Below, piece after piece: positions 60,907 to 64,000 of a stretch of 64,000 nt of DNA. The notes beneath the pieces were generated by a model. That model ran no database searches, had not been told where the DNA came from, and was given only the letters and a program-made list of their open reading frames with translations. Both the position numbers and the translations under genes were made by a program. The number at the start of each line of letters is the position of its first letter. The first letter of the stretch is position 1. This stretch comes from Epiperipatus broadwayi (taxonomy: Eukaryota; Onychophora; Udeonychophora; Euonychophora; Peripatidae), in contig JAQFVV010000037.1 in NCBI GenBank assembly GCA_028023455.1, positions 498,001 through 562,000 on the forward strand, read 5' to 3'.

Positions 60907-63060
60907 GTAAGAAATAGCCCATAAGGATTTTTTTTTAATTGGTGTATGCATCTAGTATCTATAAGAATATATCTTGATAAAATGATTAATTAACTTGAGA
61001 AAATTATTGCTTTCATATTTCTTAATTATTGTTTACTACTTAAAGTGAATTAAATATCTGACAAACTTTGTTAAGTGTTTGGGCACCAGCATAGATGACT
61101 TAAGCAACTGACAGTATGATAATTTTTTTCCAACAAATTAAATATTTTATTTTTAAGTTATAAATGAGAACAAAATCGAATAACCAAAGGAAAATAAACT
61201 AGCATGACACTCAATATTTTTTTCAAATTTTGCTGAGCCTTGAATTAAATGAAAGTCTAAAATTTTTATTATAAAAATGTAAACGAAAACATCGTGATAA
61301 TATTTATCAGAGTTTAATATGATTTACTATCATAGAATTTTTGTGTGTGTGTGCAGATAAATGTTAGCATTTCAAACTGCTTTATTTGTTAATATATGTG
61401 ATTTTCTGTGAGGAGTTTATTATAGTTAAAAAAAATTCACTTTCATTAGTTTTGATTTTATGCTTAGGAGAAATAGTTGTCTGAACTTGTTCGTTACTTA
61501 TTGGATATTTTATTATTAAACTTTATAATAGCTCTTTCCGATTTTGATCCTCGAGTCTTTTTTTTATTAGAATTTGTTAATAATGGAAAATAAAATCTGG
61601 AGATTGGATTCTATTTCATTATTGTTCAGTAATTTTCTGAGAAAAAAAAATTGTTTTATTTTATTTCTGATCTTAATTGAAGTTTATATGTAGTAATTAA
61701 CAATTTTTATTATTTTAATGTACATCTGTTGTTGTTTCTATTCATGTTATGTGTTTTCATTTAGAATCCTATATCTAATTTGAAAATCCTTGTGAATCAT
61801 TATATGAATAATTAAGGATTTTTCAGCAAGTATATTCTAATTTCTACAAATATTTTCTGGCATTGTGAAGCCTTCTGTGATAAATTGGCCTTCATTTCAA
61901 GTTTTTGAAGAATTTTTTCAAAAAATTGCAGAAAATCTTTATTGTACATGATTCATTGATTCCAGAAACATGAAGATTGAATTTTTTATCTAATTAGATG
62001 TTGGTTATACATCTTTACTCTACTAAGCAAAGGCAATTGGTTTCACAAAACCCATTACTAAGTAAGAATATCACATAAAGAACAAGTAGTTATAACGAGT
62101 TCCTACAGGAAAAAAATTAGATAGTTCTTCCAACTAAAAATTACATTATACACTATTAACAAACAACTTAATCTAGTATATATAGTAATTTAAAAAAAAA
62201 ACTTTAATTTACATTATATACTTGTAACAATAACTATTGTTGTTGCCTTATAGTTCAGACAAAGCTAATACTTTTACATTACATTATATGCTTGTGTAAA
62301 CTGGGCTATATATTATGCAAGCATGCATATAAAATATGTATGTATGATAAAGCAAATTTAAATCTATGTAAAAAAAAAAAAAATACCTTAAGGCTGTTCT
62401 TTTTGTGATCATTCATTAAATGTAATTGTCTAATTTTCTGAATTGTGAATTGCTTATTCTAAGGTCCATTATTGCCTTCTAAATCCATTGATGATATTGA
62501 GTTTTTTGGCTTTTTTGGAAGCGTGCATCAGATGATGGCTGAGGAGTTTATGTTCTTTGATTTTTTTTTACATGAGATGCCATGATATAATAATTTTGGA
62601 AAGTTTCGATACCTACAATGATAAAACCCATAGAAGATTAGAAATCACAATTTTCTTTTCTTTCCACTCAACTTAAGATTTCTGTTTCCAAGCTCAGATA
62701 TTTTCTTTATTTTTTCATGGTCTTATTAGTTGCAGCCGTGATTCTAATTGAAAATATGAACAGAATTGCTAGAAGAAAAAAAAATGTATGTCCAAAAGTA
62801 TAGCAAAATTGGACGAGAAAGTGAAAGTAAAGTAGCAGATAAAAATTTTTTGTGTTCTTGTGCGCAACTGTTTCTTGTGCAAAAAGAAACCCATACTGAA
62901 GTTCTATTTTTTTTATATATTTGTACAACTATTATATAGTATTTTTCTGAAGGTTTGTGATGGTAGTGTTCTAGTTGTATTTTTATGTTGGACTATTTCC
63001 ATCATCTAATGAATATATGTATTGAATGTCTTTAGAAAAATGTAACTTTATTTAAATATT
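60907..63060 (+). other. Intron after exon n, nothing recognised
   Basis: Begins with the gtaaga donor of exon n. AT-rich, no exon of pds5 and no repeat family recognised. Confidence 0.6.
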
Positions 63061-63106
63061 CCAAATATATTCAACTGTTAGTAATAGCACATCAAACAGG
63101 TTAGTA

Positions 63107-63160
63107 TATGCACAACGTTTCAAGAGGTATTAGTCTCCCTTCTTCTTCAGGTGTTGCTGG
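63107..63160 (-). ncRNA. Hammerhead-like core in a second repeat (weak)
   Basis: On the minus strand, CTGAAGA (63150-63144) fits CUGANGA and GAAAC (63121-63117) follows 22 nt later. Flanking gcaac and gttg can pair as a stem I. Stem II is poor (AAGA.GG with CCTCTT, one bulge, overlapping the core), and no stem III with cleavage triplet could be set. Noted as a relic or look-alike. Confidence 0.25.
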
Positions 63161-63181
63161 CCTAACCAGTGACAGTATTAG

Positions 63182-63261
63182 CATGGTATTCGAACCTTGG
63201 TCCTTGGATTCTTGAGTTTTGGATTTTAAGGTAACGCTCTAACCAACTGAGCCATCCTGCC
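63182..63261 (-). repeat. tRNA-like (SINE-type) sequence
   Basis: Minus-strand GGCAGGA, then TGGCTCAGTTGG (perfect A box, D arm gctc/gagc), a TAA-type loop and GGTTCGAATACC (B-box-like). The anticodon stem and acceptor stem do not pair, so it is not a working tRNA-Leu. Downstream on the same strand is the weak hammerhead-like core, so both may belong to one SINE-like repeat of about 200 bp. Confidence 0.5.
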
Positions 63262-64000
63262 AAAGGCAACAGTCTAGTAATTTCATATACTTATCTATGA
63301 GGTTCTTCCTGATTTCTCCACTTTTTCCTAAGAGCAAAGTTGATTAGTATTTTCCATGCATTATGTATAGTCATTACTTATATGAAATTATTTAGAATTT
63401 TTAAAAAATGTTCAAAAACAACTTATTTAATTGATCATAAAGTCTTGTTATTTATCATTAGTGTAAGAGTAGCAAATTTAGTGTACTGCATATTGTCATT
63501 AAAAATAAAAATATTCTATCATATTAAAAAAGGAAATATATATATATCTAATGCTTTCTGTGTTTGCATATTGTAATCAATATTTAAGCCGTTTTTTTTT
63601 TTACAATATGTACTATACAGATCTAAATAAATACGTAAGCTAGTAGTGAAATTTTTTTTTTGTCACAATGTGTCGTAGACATGTTCTTTGAAATAACTTT
63701 AAAAAATTTTCAGTTAGTGCAATCAAACTATTTAAATAATTATTAAAGGTATGAATCTTTTTCAGCTTATCTGTATACAATTTTGCACACATTTTTTTAA
63801 CAGTATTATACTGAATAAAATTATGAGATGCTTAAAATCAAGCAAATAAATTATATTATTTTTAATTTAGATTTAGTAATTTTTGATCATATATAGTTCA
63901 TAATATATTGTGAAATCTTTTTTTTACTTTTCAAAATAACAATTACAATAACTAAATTACAATATGATGAACATTATTTTTGGCATGAGCAAAGTATTGT
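63262..64000 (+). other. AT-rich intron to window end
   Basis: No exon or repeat recognised. The open frame at 63340-63576 has no family wording and lies in intron sequence. Confidence 0.6.

Noticed and set aside
63182-63261. Functional tRNA-Leu(TAA) gene on the minus strand
   Set aside because: A and B boxes are good, but neither anticodon stem nor acceptor stem pairs.

Overview
This is a stretch of animal nuclear DNA, very AT-rich, with long introns full of poly-T tracts and decayed transposable elements. It holds one host gene on the + strand. Fourteen exons between 3373 and 60906 join with compatible phases into a continuous 1,770-nt, 590-codon reading frame. This frame encodes the central HEAT-repeat body of PDS5, the cohesin-associated sister-chromatid cohesion factor. 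Both gene ends are missing: no initiator exon is visible before 3373, and no exon after 60906 (the next expected block is absent up to 64000). Wording such as VSVRTRCVQYSMHF and KIRKEALLGLA is closer to arthropod (fly) Pds5 than to vertebrate PDS5A/B. I infer an arthropod, perhaps an arachnid, but cannot fix the species.

Layout: 1-3372, upstream intron with one long hairpin. Intron 1 (3454-7503) has a tRNA-like repeat and a 1.9-kb solo-LTR-like block. Intron 3 (8658-12129) has direct repeats and one hammerhead-repeat copy. Intron 4 (12371-21956) has a GIY-YIG (Penelope-type) insertion with long inverted arms and a 13-bp target duplication, a second solo-LTR-like block and a mariner relic. Intron 5 (22109-26583) has a 1,073-bp inverted-repeat element with 8-bp target duplication. 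Intron 8 (30418-41380) has a 266-bp pogo/Tigger-like MITE, hammerhead-repeat copies and a 2.16-kb solo-LTR-like block. Intron 10 (45202-50352) has a satellite-like array, a 500-N assembly gap and an RTE-like LINE tail. Intron 11 (50444-56202) has a mariner relic and a compound cluster of hammerhead repeats. Intron 13 (56933-60750) has a degenerate antisense LINE reverse transcriptase.

The most interesting signal is a dispersed and partly tandem repeat family (unit about 440-460 bp; loci at 11.2, 33.8-35.6 and 52.1-53.1 kb). Its core reads as a type I hammerhead ribozyme: CTGANGA, a short stem II, GAAA, a two-base-pair stem III and a GTC cleavage triplet, enclosed by a two-part stem I. One copy shows a compensatory stem II change (GGC/GCC to AGC/GCT). 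This resembles metazoan retrozymes and hammerhead satellites such as newt satellite 2. A Penelope-type GIY-YIG relic and two other repeats with hammerhead-like motifs lie in the same gene, which fits the published link between Penelope-like elements and hammerheads. All copies seen here carry lesions.
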